Assembly: GCA_963719885.1 (NCBI GenBank)
Contig: CAVRDP010000012.1
Coordinates: 372,001-436,000 of the forward strand
Source of the DNA: JANXQG01 sp963719885
GTDB taxonomy: Bacteria; Planctomycetota; Planctomycetia; Pirellulales; Thermoguttaceae
Length of the DNA: 64,000 bases
Direction of reading: 5' to 3'
The translations under genes were made by a program, and so were the position numbers. Shown here one piece after another: positions 1 through 10,374 of the stretch (the first letter of the stretch is position 1; every line of letters begins with the position of its first letter). The notes under the pieces are model-generated. The model made no database searches, was not told the DNA's origin, and was given only the letters and a program-made list of their open reading frames with translations.

Positions 1-41
1 CTGGCGGAGTTGCGGACATTTCGCGAGCGCGGGGCGGTGCA

Positions 42-125
42 GCCCTCACCCCCTGCCCCTCTCCCGGAGGGAGAGGGGAGCCATCACGTCCCCCTCTCCC
101 TCCGGGAGAGGGCCGGGGTGAGGGC
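42..125. repeat. Palindromic intergenic repeat, CCTCACCCC/GGGGTGAGG type
   Basis: The arms GCCCTCACCCC (42-52) and GGGGTGAGGGC (115-125) are exact inverted repeats. Between them are two further CTCTCCC...GGGAGAG hairpins. From memory, this GC-rich repeat type is widespread in planctomycete intergenic DNA; that was not checked here. It lies upstream of the FGE-like gene and encodes no convincing protein. Confidence 0.75.
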
Positions 126-277
126 ATTTTCGCCGGATTCCGGCGCGGACTTGTCCCCTGCCCTTCTCTCGCTGCCCGCCGACACCCCCTTGCAACGCGC
201 CAAGGACTGGGCGGCCACGATGTTCCGCCGGCGACGCCCCGGAGTACCTCAAGGAACTCCAGAACACCACGCAGCAG

Positions 278-1752
278 GTGGACGGCGGGGTGGCGGAGTA
301 CGAGCGTCGCTCGAAGCGGTTGGCCGGGCTGCTGGAAGAAGCCCGCCAGATCGCGGCCGACCTTTCATTGCAAATCACGAGCGAGGAAGAGGCCGCGCGG
401 CAGTTGGCCGCTGCGGTCGCCGCCGCTGCCGATCCCGACGACCTGCTGGCCAAGAAACATGCCTGCGAGGAGAACTTGGAGGCGTCCCGAGCCCAGTACG
501 CCGAGCAGCAAGGGCGGGTCGAGCAATTGGAATTGGAGCTAAGCAAGGCCACAGCCACCTTGGCCCGGCTCCGCAGTCAGCGCGACTTGCTCAAGGCCCG
601 CTTGCAGGCCGTGGATGTTCAGCGCCGCTGCGACGGCGACCGCCCGCCGGCTGCAAAGCGCCGGCCGATTCTGGTGGCGGCAATGGCCATCCTCGGCGTC
701 TTCGCCGGGGTTTTGGCGGTGAAGGCAATCATTCAACCGAAATTTCGAGGAGACACCGGGGTCGTCGAATCGGAGATGGATGTCGAACAGTCGGCGATTT
801 CGGTCCCGCCGGGGAATTTCGTGGCGACCCCGCCGCCGGCGATCGCGCCCTTCGATGCGGCCGCGGCTCGGCAGCTTCAGCAACAGTGGGCCAGGCATCT
901 CGGCGTGCCAGTGGAAGTGAGCAACTCCATCGGCATGAAGTTCGTTCTCATCCCGCCAGGCAAGTTCATGATGGGGTCGCCCAAGGAACTGATCGAGGAG
1001 GAGTTGAAGACGCCGAATATTGAGGGGTGGTACAAGGTGCACCTGTCGCGCGAGGGGCCGAGGCATCGCGTGCGGATCACGAAGCCATTCTACCTTGGCG
1101 TGTACGACGTAACCCAGGGGGAATACGAGCGCGTGATGGGCACAAATCCCAGCGAGTTTTCGGCCACAGGCAAGCACAAGGACCAGGTCGCCGGACAGGA
1201 CACAAAGCGGTTCCCGGTGGAGTCGGTGTCGTGGGACGACGCGGTAGAGTTCTGCCGGAAACTCTCGGTGTCGCCGGCGGAGAAGGCGGCGGGGCGAACG
1301 TATCGCCTGCCTTCGGAGCGCAATGGGAATATGCGTGCCGTGCCGGAAGTACGGGCCGATACAGTTTCAGTCCGGGCAGCAAGGCCATTCCCAAGGAGTC
1401 CGACGAGAATGCGCTTACTGACTACGGTTGGTTCACCGGAAACTCCGGCCGGATGACACATGTCGTGGGCGGGAAACGCACGAATCCCTGGGGGCTGTAT
1501 GATATGCACGGGAACGTGTTGCAGTGGTGTCAGGATTCGTGTCAGGATTGGTATACTGAGGATTATTACCGGGAAACGGATGGCGCCGAAAATCCTCTTG
1601 GGCCGAAAGCTGGCTCGAACCGCGTGAACCGTGGCGGCGGTTGGTTCTGCTTCGCCGAGCGCTGTCGGTCGGCGTACCGCTCCGGGGATTCGCCGGGGAG
1701 CCGCAGCGACTCCCTTGGCTTCCGTGTCTCGTTAATTCCGGCGGACAAGTAG
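278..1752 (+). CDS. FGE/SUMF1-domain protein with N-terminal coiled coil and TM segment (frameshifted)
   Basis: The first ~125 residues are a charged coiled coil. A single membrane segment follows (around AAMAILGVFAGVLAVKAII), then a formylglycine-generating-enzyme (sulfatase-modifying factor) type domain. Visible family marks are NSIGMKFVLIPPGKFMMGS, YDVTQGEYERVMG, PVESVSWDDAVEFC, YRLPSE, WEYACRAG, NPWGLYDMHGNVLQW and the C-terminal NRGGGWF...LGFRV. One base is missing near 1318: the frame from 278 runs through YRLPSE, while AQWEYACRAG continues one frame over to the stop at 1752. The start is uncertain. GTG at 278 is the first usable codon in this frame, but similar helical sequence (AGDAPEYLKELQNTTQQ) lies just upstream. 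Such C-type-lectin-fold domains in planctomycetes often have no sulfatase-maturation role, so catalysis is not claimed. Confidence 0.8.
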
Positions 1753-2690
1753 GGTGAGCGAGCGGAGCCGGCGCGCAGCCCGAGCGTTGGCCTGAAGACT
1801 TCCACCCAACCGTTTGCCCGGACGAGTGCTGCGCCGCTGGCCGTTGCCAACCCGGCATCGACCCCGCCGTTGCCAGCCGTCATGCGGCTGTCCCATTTAC
1901 TCAACCGTTTTCTTGGAATCCCGAAAAAGGACCCTTTTCTGCGAACGACGCCAGCCCGCTTTCGCGAGTCGGTCACATCGATCCTCCGCGCAAAGAGCAG
2001 ACATGACAAATTCGGAGTGTCATCGTTATGATGGCGCGGCATGACCGTTTTGGCTATGCGGGCCTTGCTCCAGTGCAACCTGCGTCGGCGGCGCACACCG
2101 ACGCAAGTTGGCAGTTTGCGTTTACCTGCGGCGGTGAGGCACTCCGCAGCAGGCAAGGCAATACGCCAATTCCCCCTCTGATAGCAAGTGTCGACTAACT
2201 CTTGCGATGCAAATTCGTCGCGACGTGCCACGATTTTCCTTGACATCTCCTGGCCCAATTAGCCGCAAACCGTCGTGGGACCGGCAGTTCCATTACGTTG
2301 CAATGGCCGTCGAGCCGCTGCCTTTCCGCTTGAGGTCCGCCGTGGAGGGGACATCTGACTTAATTCGTCTTGGCTTGTGGTTTTCGCTGGAGGATCAATC
2401 GGTACTTGGAACGACACTCGGCGTGCACGAAACCGGCCATCAGAGGGAGACTTTTCGCGTCTTTTTGCCGTTCAAATCTCTGGAAATCCGCTCTTTTCGC
2501 CGGATTGCTCTAAGGTCGTGGCAGGCAACGCCTTGCGACGCCGCTGGCGCCCCGTGGAGGCCGTCACCGAGTGCGCTGGACTGTATCAAATCGCCGTCTA
2601 ATTCGTATTATTCCGTAACTACAGACAACAAAAGGACAACCAAATGCAGACCACCGACCATCCGCAGCAAACCGAAGGATGAAGCCGGAA
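1753..2690. other. Non-coding stretch, about 940 bp
   Basis: No reading frame here looks like a real protein. The frames that stay open (for example 2207-2716 on the + strand) have no recognisable domain, no ribosome binding site and odd composition. I see no RNA gene. It may be degraded sequence left from the prophage remnant that follows. Confidence 0.5.
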
Positions 2691-2760
2691 GGATGAAGGA
2701 TGAATCAAGCAAGTAGAAGGTTTTCCCTTCCGCCTTCACTTCATCCCTCATCCTTCATCC
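2691..2760. repeat. GGATGAAGGATGA inverted repeat
   Basis: GGATGAAGGATGA (2691-2703) and its exact reverse complement TCATCCTTCATCC (2748-2760) enclose a smaller AGAAGG...CCTTC hairpin. It sits just before the terminase small-subunit-like gene. It has the look of a dispersed planctomycete palindrome. No poly-T tract follows, so it is not an obvious terminator. Confidence 0.65.
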
Positions 2761-2778
2761 CTCAACCAACACGCAATC

Positions 2779-3831
2779 ATGAGAGAACCCAATTCACGTT
2801 TGGCCCAGGCCCGCGAGCGGAAGGAAGCCTTTCTGCCGGAGATCGCCCGGCTCTCCCTGCAGGGCCATACCAGCCGGGAGGTCGCCGAAAAGGTCGGCAT
2901 ACCCAAGACGACCGTCCTCCGCTGGCGGAATTCGCTGCGGCGGGAATGCGCCTCGCGATCCGTAAAGGAGACGATGGAAATGATCGACAAACTGAACGAG
3001 CGCTACGACACGATCTACCGCAAGGCGCTGGAGGGCCTGGACCGCTCGCAGGCCGACGAGGAAATTCGCACGGTCACCGATTGCCCCGGCGACGATTCGA
3101 AAAACAAGCGGTCCCTCCGCACCAAGACCCGGGCCGGCAACCCCGCCTGGCTGACCCGCGCCCAGGCCGCCCTGGATGCGACCGCCAAACTGCTGAAGGA
3201 GATGGGAATGCCGCCCGAGGCGGAAAATGAGGGAACAGGCGGTGGTCCGATCCAAGTGGAGGAATTGACCGAAGATGATCTTGCTCAGATGTCAACTGAA
3301 GAACTACGAGCTCTTGAGGCCCATGTTACGGACGTGCTTGGCGACGAGAGAACGGGTGCAGACGAGCCTGCTGGAGTTCACGATGTACACCAAGCCGGAC
3401 TACCGGGCGAGCTGGCACCACAAGTTGCTGGCGGAGAGGCTGGACCGGGTGGCGGCGGGCCTTTGCCCGCGGCTGATGATCTTCCTGCCCCCGCAACACG
3501 GCAAGAGCGAGCTGGTGAGCCGCCGTTTCCCGGCGTTCGTCCTGGGGCGGAACCCGGAGCTGCGGCTGATCGGCAGCTCGCACACCAACGACCTGGCGAT
3601 CAGCATGAACCGCGACGTGCAGCGGATAATATGCGACAACGCCTACCGGAACCTGTTCCCCGATTGCCGGCTCAACGACCGCTGGGTCCGCACGGCGGCG
3701 CGGGTGGAGGCCCGCCGCACGCTCAACCTGTTCAAGGACAAACTGCTGTACGTCGACGCGATTTTGGACCACATCGTGCTGGACCAGGTCGTCCGCAAAA
3801 CGCTGCTCTTCTGCGAGCAGAAAAAGCCTGA
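2779..3831 (+). pseudogene. Phage terminase small-subunit-like HTH protein, reading past its normal end
   Basis: The first ~185 residues look genuine. There is a helix-turn-helix (LQGHTSREVAEKVGIPKTTV, residues ~28-47) followed by charged helices ending near ELRALEAHVTDVL. This is the layout of a DNA-recognising phage terminase small subunit. Beyond ~3340 the frame stays open only as an out-of-frame, Pro/Gly/Ala-rich read of the terminase large-subunit sequence, so the natural stop has probably been lost to an indel. The next gene is the large subunit, which supports the call. It is part of a decayed prophage, as no other phage genes surround it. Confidence 0.6.
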
Positions 3832-3883
3832 TTTCGTGGGCATCGAGGCCGAACAGTTCCAGGAGATTAGGGATGTGAAATGA
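3275..3883 (+). pseudogene. Terminase large subunit remnant (internally deleted)
   Basis: The N-terminal ATPase part is recognisable: TKPDYRASWHHKLL, then the Walker-A-like FLPPQHGKSELVSRRFPAF (residues ~70-88) and SMNRDVQRIICDNAYRNLFPD. After about residue 148 the sequence jumps to a short C-terminal piece (LLFCEQKKPDFVGIEAEQFQE) resembling the region near the nuclease domain. The product is ~200 residues, where family members are usually 400-550, so most of the ATPase core is missing. The start is uncertain; the first Met is at 3275 but an internal Met fits as well. A 28-bp segment inside it is repeated just after the stop. Confidence 0.7.
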
Positions 3884-3914
3884 ACTCGATTTTGGACCAC
3901 ACCGTGCTGGACCA
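3759..3914. repeat. 28-bp near-perfect direct repeat at the terminase remnant
   Basis: The segment 3759-3786, beginning CGATTTTGGACCACA, recurs at 3887-3914 with one mismatch. The first copy is read as AILDHIVLDQ inside the terminase remnant. The second lies after its stop and would read SILDHTVLDH. This marks a local duplication that may have accompanied the deletion in the gene. Confidence 0.75.
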
Positions 3915-3935
3915 CGAAGAGGGCATCCACCCGAT

Positions 3936-3962
3936 GTAAGTGCTGCATGGAAGAGCACTTAC
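3936..3962 (+). terminator. Stem-loop after the terminase remnant
   Basis: GTAAGTGCT (3936-3944) pairs perfectly with AGCACTTAC (3954-3962) across a 9-nt loop. Only a short T run (TTTT, from 3967) follows, so it is a possible but weak intrinsic terminator. Confidence 0.4.
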
Positions 3963-4149
3963 GAGTGTTTTGCCGGAGCGCGAAACAGTCCAGGTCCGGA
4001 TAGGCTCGGAAAGGCTTTAAGGAATCTGGGGAGTTGTGCTCGCGCGGGTCTTTACCGCGGTCATGGCCGAACATAGACTGAGCGCGGAAGGAATAACTTC
4101 AGTAAACTGTACTCGGCACACGCCGTTCTGCCTGCTACCAAGGAGATGA

Positions 4150-6640
4150 ATGATGAGAAGCCGCGGGACATTCCGAACGCTGTGTGCCATCGCGTGGGCC
4201 TTGCTGTTCTCGATTACGTGGGCGAGTGCGCCGGCCACCGCCGGCCCGCAGGTCCGCCATCCCAACCTGTTGTTCAATCGGCAGGAGCTTGTTGCCATGA
4301 AGGCCAAGATCGAGAAGTATCCTTGGGCCCGCCAGACCTTCGAGCGGATCAAGGCTGATGCCGTGCTCGATGCCGACGGTGGCAATCAGTGGCGGATCCC
4401 CACGCGCGTGGCCCCCGCCATGATGTACGCGCTGACGGGCGACGCGAAGTATGCCAAGGCGGCGCGGGAGCACGTCGTGGAACGCTTGAAGGACTTGCAG
4501 GACAAGAACGTCGGTTGGCAGTGGAACCGCGGGGTGACGGAAGCCATCATGTACGACCTGGTCTACGACACCTTCAGCGAAAACCAGCGGCGGGAAATCG
4601 AAGATGCCTTCCGCAACATCGGCCGGTTGGAGATCGACCTGGCCGAGTCGGGCTATCAAACCTGGAACATGAAGTGGGTCGAGCACTGGAACGTGGCGAT
4701 GATGGGTTACGTGACCGGCGATCGGCATCTGATCGACTACGGCTTGAACGATCCCGGCGGCGGCCTGACCTCCGGAAAGGGCTACGCTCGCTACGATCCC
4801 AAGAAGTATGGAGGCTTCCATCAAATCATTGAGCGCAATATCAAGGACGGCACCTGGCACGAGCCGCCGGAATACCTCTTCAACGCGATCGCTTTCCCTT
4901 GTTTCACCGTAGCGCTGGCGGCCAAACATTATGACGGGACAGACCTGTACCATTGGCGGGCCGCCAACGGCAACTCGCTTTCGGAACTGTTTCCGCGGTG
5001 GATCGACCTGACGTTTCCGGCCGAGGAGAGCGGCGTGCCGGGCGGCACGTTTCGCGTCGCCAACTACGGTGACGGCGGCACCACGGCCTGGCGCGACCTG
5101 TTCCTGATCAACTCGCCCTGGCAGATGGCCCCCTGGACGTCTTCGGCGGGGCCCATCCAGCCGGACGAAGTGTGGTCGGCCCAAGGCATGCTGGAGATCG
5201 CGCACGATCTCGATCCGCGGCCGGACTATGCCTGGTTCCTCGCGCAGCCGGCACGGCGCGATGGCTTTTTCTGCAACACGGGCGGAGGGTATTTGGCACT
5301 CAGCCGGCCCGCCTTGGGCTTCGGGCGGCCCTTGGACGACGCCCCCGCCGACCATGGGTACATGGTGCCCGCCCCGCCGGCGCCCAGCTCGCTCTTGCCC
5401 AAGGCCGGGCTGGCCATGCTCCGCGCCGATGAATCGCCCGGCTACTGGCACGGCAAGGGCCTGGCCTGCTTCTTCATCATGGGCGAGCCCGAGTTCCGCA
5501 GCCACCGCCATTGCGACGACTACCAGATCGTCCTGCACGGCCGCGGGCGGCTGTTGTATCCGGACATCAACCCCTGGAACTACGAGAACGACAAGGAGAT
5601 CGGCTGGACCCACCGCTCGATCGCCCACAATACGCTGGCCGTCGACGGGGCGAGCAACGTGGCGGCCCCCTACAGCGAGCGCCACGATTTCAGCCCCGAG
5701 GTGAAGTTCATCGCCGCCCAGGGGCGCGCCCTTCGAGAAGCACGACGGCATCGCCGCCGCTCCCGTGGGGCCGCAAGTGTGGCCGAAAAAGGTGGTCCTC
5801 AGCCGCGCCTTGTTCCTCACCAAGGAGTACCTGGCCGACTTCTTCTGGGCCACCTCGCCGACCGAACACGTCTACGACTGGGCCCTGCACGGCTTCGGCC
5901 GTTTGCAGTACGACCGGCAGAAGTTCCAGGCGAGCCAGGACCTGACGCCGTACAAGTGGGTCAAGGATGTTTCCAAGCAGACGACGGCGGGGCCCTGGTC
6001 GGTCGAGTGGGTGCAGCAGGGCGCCGGAGTGGTGCAAGGGATGCCGACGTCGCGGCACACCGAGGCCTGGTTCAGCACGCAAGCCGGCGTGAAAATGTGG
6101 ATGCTGGGGGCGGCGGGCACCTCGGCATACGTGGGCGAGAGCCCTTTGTTGGTCAGCGACATGGAGAAGGGCATGTCGCAGCGGCCGCAGGACCCGGAGG
6201 GCCGCCTGCCGATGGTCGTCGCGCGGCGTCAGGCCAAGAGCGCCCTCTACGCCGCGCTGCACGAGCCGGTCCTGTTGCGCGACAAGGGCAAGCCGGTCAA
6301 TCAGCCCCGCATCCGCGGCTTCGAACTTGTGGCGCAGACGGCGGATGCGATTGCCGTGAAGATCATCGGGCCCGACTATGTCGATTACGCGATGGTGAGT
6401 TTCAGCAACCCGGTGGACGAACAGCAGGAGGTCGCGCTGACGGACCCATCCAGCGGCGAGAGCTTCGTCTTCCGCAGCTTCGCCTATTTGCGTTGCCGGG
6501 GCAAGGGCATCGTGGGGCGCGGGAGCCCGGTCGGGCTCGTCATCGCACAAGGCGGCATGGGGCCGTCGGCGACGTTGAGCCTCAACGGCCAGCCGGCGCC
6601 CGTCACGGTCGCCGCGGGGCGACTGCGTTACGGCAAGTGA
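4150..6640 (+). CDS. Heparinase II/III-like polysaccharide lyase, exported (frameshifted)
   Basis: A signal peptide (TLCAIAWALLFSITWASAPATA) leads into an alginate-lyase/heparinase-type alpha/alpha toroid (residues ~35-380), with HPNLLFNRQELVAMKAKI and repeated helices. The heparinase II/III beta-sandwich follows, with FRSHRHCDDYQIVLHGRGRL, LLYPDINPWNYEND and AHNTLAVDG. The likely role is beta-elimination of uronic-acid polysaccharide outside the cytoplasm. The frame breaks near 5728: QGRAL ends one frame and APFEKHDGIAAAPVGPQVWP resumes one base over, running to the stop at 6640. AAGGAG just upstream supports a start at 4150 or 4153. The product is ~830 residues. One copy of the dispersed CATGGGTACATGG repeat is read in frame as ADHGYMVPA near residue 400, in what looks like a surface loop. 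Confidence 0.82.
5347..5371 (+). repeat. Dispersed repeat copy 1 (inside the heparinase-like gene)
   Basis: Core CATGGGTACATGGTGCCCG preceded by GCCGAC. It can form GGGTAC-ATG-GTGCCC or CCATG-GGTA-CATGG hairpins. It is translated in frame as ADHGYMVPA between two Pro/Ala-rich stretches. Confidence 0.85.
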
Positions 6641-6651
6641 CACCCGCTAGT

Positions 6652-6838
6652 GTAGTGTCTCGAAAATGGCGGTATTTATTATGGGTATTATGTGCAAGAC
6701 AGGGTGGCATGCCTTAACGCGGCGTTGCCGCGTAGGCATGTTTCGCGGCAAGCGTGTCCCTATCTGTGCAACATGCCTACGCGGCAACGCCGCGTTAAGG
6801 CATGCCACCCATAAATCACCAACTGCGTGAGACACTAC
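6652..6838. repeat. MITE-like element with nested inverted repeats
   Basis: Outer arms GTAGTGTCTC (6652-6661) and GAGACACTAC (6829-6838) enclose a perfect 41-bp inverted repeat (6702-6742 and 6770-6810) that begins GGGTGGCATGCC. No coding capacity. It belongs to the same family as 13431-13641 and 25233-25435, sharing the GGTGGCATGCC ends, but lacks the CATGRGTACATGG unit. Confidence 0.85.
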
Positions 6839-6881
6839 GCTACGCGCGGAATAGTGAAAAATTGTCAAGGAACCCCCAACT

Positions 6882-9800
6882 ATGAACCGGCAATTGAAGG
6901 CGTTGAACATGGACAAGCGTGCGTTGTACCGAGTGTCTTGGGTCGGCGCGGCCGGCCTGCTGCTGATGGCAATCGCGTCGCCACTGCCTGCGGCGGAGGG
7001 CGTAGTCGAAATAGGTCGCGCTGCGGAGAGCCGCGTGCCCCACTGGGACGCGCGGGGCCTGGGCCCGCTTCCCCAGCAAGGGATCGCCTGCCTCGATGCG
7101 AGCGACGACGGACGCTTCGTGGCCGTCGGCACGATCGCTCCTCCCGGCGTACCGAACCTGTTCCTCCTCGATGAAAACGGCCGGATCGTCGGCCAACACC
7201 GCGCCGGCCTCCGCTGGCTGAATGAGGTGACCGTTTCCGGCGACGGCCGCTTCGTCGCGGCGCTGGCGACGACTCCCGAGGGTACCGCCGGCGACCAACC
7301 GCGGTTCTATGCCTTTCGGGATGGGAAGGAATTGGCGCAGCTTTCCGAGCGATTCCGCTTGCAGGACTTCCATCCCTGCGGCTGCATGTTCCACTATGGC
7401 GACCATTCCAACCACCTGCCGCACGTTGCGCGCTGGGTCGCCGGCCGCTGGGTGGTCGCCGGAGATGACCTGGTCCACTGGCTGTCGCCGGACGGTTCGA
7501 CGACGGCGGAGGCCCCGCTGGGGCAGGGCGTGACGACCGCCTTTGCCGCCTCTGCCAGCGGGTTGGCAGTGGTTGGCCGCTACGCCTTCGGTTCCTTCTA
7601 CACGCCCGGAGAGGCGGCTTCCGGTGCCGGCGGTCGGTCGGCCGTTGGGCTTGCGGGCAAGTTCCAGAATCTGCTCGTGTTGAAACCCCGCAAGCCGAAC
7701 CCTGTCGTCTGGTCGTGGCCGGCCAGCACGGACGATGCCCCCTCGGCGAAACCGGAAAAGGGGATCTATGGTCCGTCGGTCCCGCCCTACGAGGACGTCA
7801 AGTTTCAGGCCCCGTTAGCCGTGGCGGTCGATGCCGCGGGCGAGCACATTGCCGTGGCCGACTTCGAGGGGTGGCAGCGGGTGTTCCATCCACGCGACGG
7901 GAGCGACGATATTCCGTTCGGCACGCGGTTCATGCCGTCGCGGCCCACGATTCACGTTTACGACGCCCAGGGGAAAACGGTGCGGCGGATCGGCCCCGAG
8001 GCGTTTGCCGAGGCGCTCTGGTGCGACCTGGCCTTTTCGGCCGATGGCCGCAAACTGCTTGTTTGGCCACACAATTGGACCAGCCGCGGCCTGGCCGGCC
8101 AACCGCTGCTTCCCGCCGACGAGCATGCTCGGACACTGCATGTCCTGGACCTTGCCGACGGCGGCCTAAAGGCCGTCTGCTTCCCCGATGCCATTGCCTC
8201 TGTCGATACGGGCGGAGCGGCCCGGACTGCCGTGGGCTGCTGGGACCACAAGGTGTATCTGCTCGACGAAGGTTTTCGGCCGATCCCAACCCTGCCTCAA
8301 GGGCTGGACGTGGGCGCGGCGAGCCTGGTCCACGTCTCCCGCGACGGCCGGCGGGTTACCGTGGCCACGACTGCCGGCACCGTCCGCATGCTCGATGGGG
8401 ACGGCAAGGGACTCTGGCAGACCGATCTGGCCAAGATTCCGCCGCCGGTCACCAAGAAAATGACGCCCGGCAAGTTGGGGCCGGGGATCTGGCGGACCGG
8501 CGTCGGCCGTTACCACAGCGACATGGGCACCCAGATCCTCATCGAAGCGCCCGACGGCCTGATCCTCATCGACCCCAATTCGGCCGCTTCGCTGGCGGAG
8601 AACTGGGCCATGATCGAGGGAGCGGGCCAAGACCCGCGACGGGTGAAGTATATCCTGCCCACACACGAGCACGGCGATCATGCCCCGGGCGCCGCGCTGT
8701 GGCGGGTCATCAGCGGTGCCCAAGTGGTCGCCAGCGCCGAAATGGCCTACGTCCTCCAGCATCACATTCCCGGCGGGACGGGCTACGGATTTCATCCGCC
8801 CGTGCCCACGGACATCGTTATCACTGGGGACAAGGAACTGGACCTGGCCGGCCTGAAGGTCCGCGCCATCCGCCTGCCCGGCCATACCTATGGCTCGATG
8901 GGCTGGGTCTTCCGCAAGGGCGACCGGACTTACGTATCCACGGGCGATCTGATCATGCCCGGAGGCGTGTTGGGTTACGCCGGCAGCCTGGACTTCTCGG
9001 CCGAAGACGTGTTGAACAGTCTCAAGAAGCTTGCTCTCTTGCGGCCGGACGTGGTGCTGGGCGGGCATGGCGGGGGTGGTCCCGACGAGTTCATCGCCAA
9101 GGGCATCGCCATCGGCGAGGCCACCGGCTGGTCGAAGATGCCGCCGCTGAAGCCCAATCCCTTGTATGGCTTTGCCCAGACCAACTACCTTGTGGCGGCC
9201 TGGCTCGAGCCCATTCAGGCCGCCGCTTTCGGCGACGTGGACGGCGATGGCCGGCCCGACGTGGCCGTGCTGGTCCCCAAGGGCAAAGGCTCGGCGGTGA
9301 AGATCTACCTCAACCGCGGCGGCAAGTTTGCGGCTGCCCCCAACGCGATCATCGACCTGCCGGATCTGCCCCACGCAGCGAAACTCCGCATGCTGCGGCT
9401 GGGCGATGGCCGGCTCACTGATTTCTTCGTCGCCGCCGAAAGCCAGGCCGTCTTGCTCCTCGCCCAGCAAGGGGATTTCAAGACCGTGCCGCTCTTTGAA
9501 GGTAAGGTCGGTCAAACGCTGGCACTCCGTCAGCAACGGGACTTCCATTTCAAGACCGTGCTGCTCCCCGTGATCCGTGGGTCGCAAGTCGCGGTCGGGG
9601 ATTTCCTCGGCCAAGGGAGGCGTGACTTGCTGATCGGCTCGCGGTTCAACGCGGGGTTTAGCATCGCCGGCCAAGGCGCAGACGGTGTTTTCCGGCTCCA
9701 CACGACGCCAACCACACAGAGCTACATGGATATCGCGCTGGCCAACGTCAATGGGGACAAGCGCGAGGACCTGATCACCTCGTCGGGCGACATCTTCCTG

Positions 9801-10334
9801 CGGCAGGCCGACGGCTCGCTGCCCGCGATGCCGTCCTTCCATTTGGGCACACCCGCGGGAGAACCCAGAGGCTGGGTCTTCCTGGCGGCCGCCGATTTCG
9901 ATCACGACGGCTGGACCGACATTGCCCTGCTGGCCAACGGAAAGGAGGGAACGATCGTCTGGCTTTACCGGAACACGCGAAACCCGCAGGCGCCGTTTTC
10001 CACGGAGCCCAGCGCCCGCTTCGTGGTTCCCGGCGCCGAGGTCAACCGCGATGGCCCCACGGTTGCGGACTTCAACGGCGACGGCATCCCGGATTTGCTC
10101 CTTTGCAAGCGCGGCAATCAACCGGGAGTGTGCGTGCTCGCCGGCTCAGCGGCCGACGGACTGAGCCCGCAGCGCGTGCTCCAGGTGAAGCTCGACTACA
10201 TTCCGCACTACGATTCGCGGTTCGGCGTGGGCGATTTCAAGGGCGATGGACGCCCGGCTCTGGCCGGGTTTGGCCGTGCGCCTACGGGGGCCGTAGGCGT
10301 ATATATTTGGCAACAGAGCGGGGCAGCAAAGTGA
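6882..10334 (+). CDS. Exported beta-propeller/metallo-beta-lactamase/VCBS fusion protein
   Basis: 1150 residues, uninterrupted. It has an N-terminal signal sequence (VSWVGAAGLLLMAIASPLPAAEG). A WD/quinoprotein-like propeller follows (residues ~60-520, repeated DGRFVA and DGRKLL strand motifs). Then comes a metallo-beta-lactamase domain with THEHGDHAPG (~594-603), LPGHTYGS (His ~668), STGDLIM (~688) and GGHGGGG (~729), so all main metal ligands are visible. The C-terminal third has FG-GAP/VCBS-like repeats (GDVDGDGRPDVAV, DFDHDGWTDIAL, DFNGDGIPDLLL) of the calcium-binding kind. The MBL part is closest in layout to lyase/hydrolase MBL proteins of the glyoxalase-II/subclass-B3 type, but the substrate cannot be told. 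Start: ATG at 6882, with ATG 6909 as an alternative. Confidence 0.8.
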   Translation: MNRQLKALNMDKRALYRVSWVGAAGLLLMAIASPLPAAEGVVEIGRAAESRVPHWDARGLGPLPQQGIACLDASDDGRFVAVGTIAPPGVPNLFLLDENGRIVGQHRAGLRWLNEVTVSGDGRFVAALATTPEGTAGDQPRFYAFRDGKELAQLSERFRLQDFHPCGCMFHYGDHSNHLPHVARWVAGRWVVAGDDLVHWLSPDGSTTAEAPLGQGVTTAFAASASGLAVVGRYAFGSFYTPGEAASGAGGRSAVGLAGKFQNLLVLKPRKPNPVVWSWPASTDDAPSAKPEKGIYGPSVPPYEDVKFQAPLAVAVDAAGEHIAVADFEGWQRVFHPRDGSDDIPFGTRFMPSRPTIHVYDAQGKTVRRIGPEAFAEALWCDLAFSADGRKLLVWPHNWTSRGLAGQPLLPADEHARTLHVLDLADGGLKAVCFPDAIASVDTGGAARTAVGCWDHKVYLLDEGFRPIPTLPQGLDVGAASLVHVSRDGRRVTVATTAGTVRMLDGDGKGLWQTDLAKIPPPVTKKMTPGKLGPGIWRTGVGRYHSDMGTQILIEAPDGLILIDPNSAASLAENWAMIEGAGQDPRRVKYILPTHEHGDHAPGAALWRVISGAQVVASAEMAYVLQHHIPGGTGYGFHPPVPTDIVITGDKELDLAGLKVRAIRLPGHTYGSMGWVFRKGDRTYVSTGDLIMPGGVLGYAGSLDFSAEDVLNSLKKLALLRPDVVLGGHGGGGPDEFIAKGIAIGEATGWSKMPPLKPNPLYGFAQTNYLVAAWLEPIQAAAFGDVDGDGRPDVAVLVPKGKGSAVKIYLNRGGKFAAAPNAIIDLPDLPHAAKLRMLRLGDGRLTDFFVAAESQAVLLLAQQGDFKTVPLFEGKVGQTLALRQQRDFHFKTVLLPVIRGSQVAVGDFLGQGRRDLLIGSRFNAGFSIAGQGADGVFRLHTTPTTQSYMDIALANVNGDKREDLITSSGDIFLRQADGSLPAMPSFHLGTPAGEPRGWVFLAAADFDHDGWTDIALLANGKEGTIVWLYRNTRNPQAPFSTEPSARFVVPGAEVNRDGPTVADFNGDGIPDLLLCKRGNQPGVCVLAGSAADGLSPQRVLQVKLDYIPHYDSRFGVGDFKGDGRPALAGFGRAPTGAVGVYIWQQSGAAK

Positions 10335-10374
10335 GGAGCGGATGAAAAACAGGGAAGTAATTCCTCAGCCGATC

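Noticed and set aside
2207..2716. Possible + strand gene in the 1.75-2.7 kb gap
   Set aside because: No ribosome site or recognisable domain, and the end lies in an intergenic palindrome.
4135..5853. Long open frame on the minus strand (572 codons) opposite the heparinase-like gene
   Set aside because: High G+C keeps antisense frames open. The + strand frame carries a signal peptide and family motifs, while the minus frame has none.
8166..10121. Long minus-strand open frame (651 codons) under the propeller/MBL/VCBS gene
   Set aside because: Shadow of VCBS and MBL coding sequence; no domain, composition of an antisense read.
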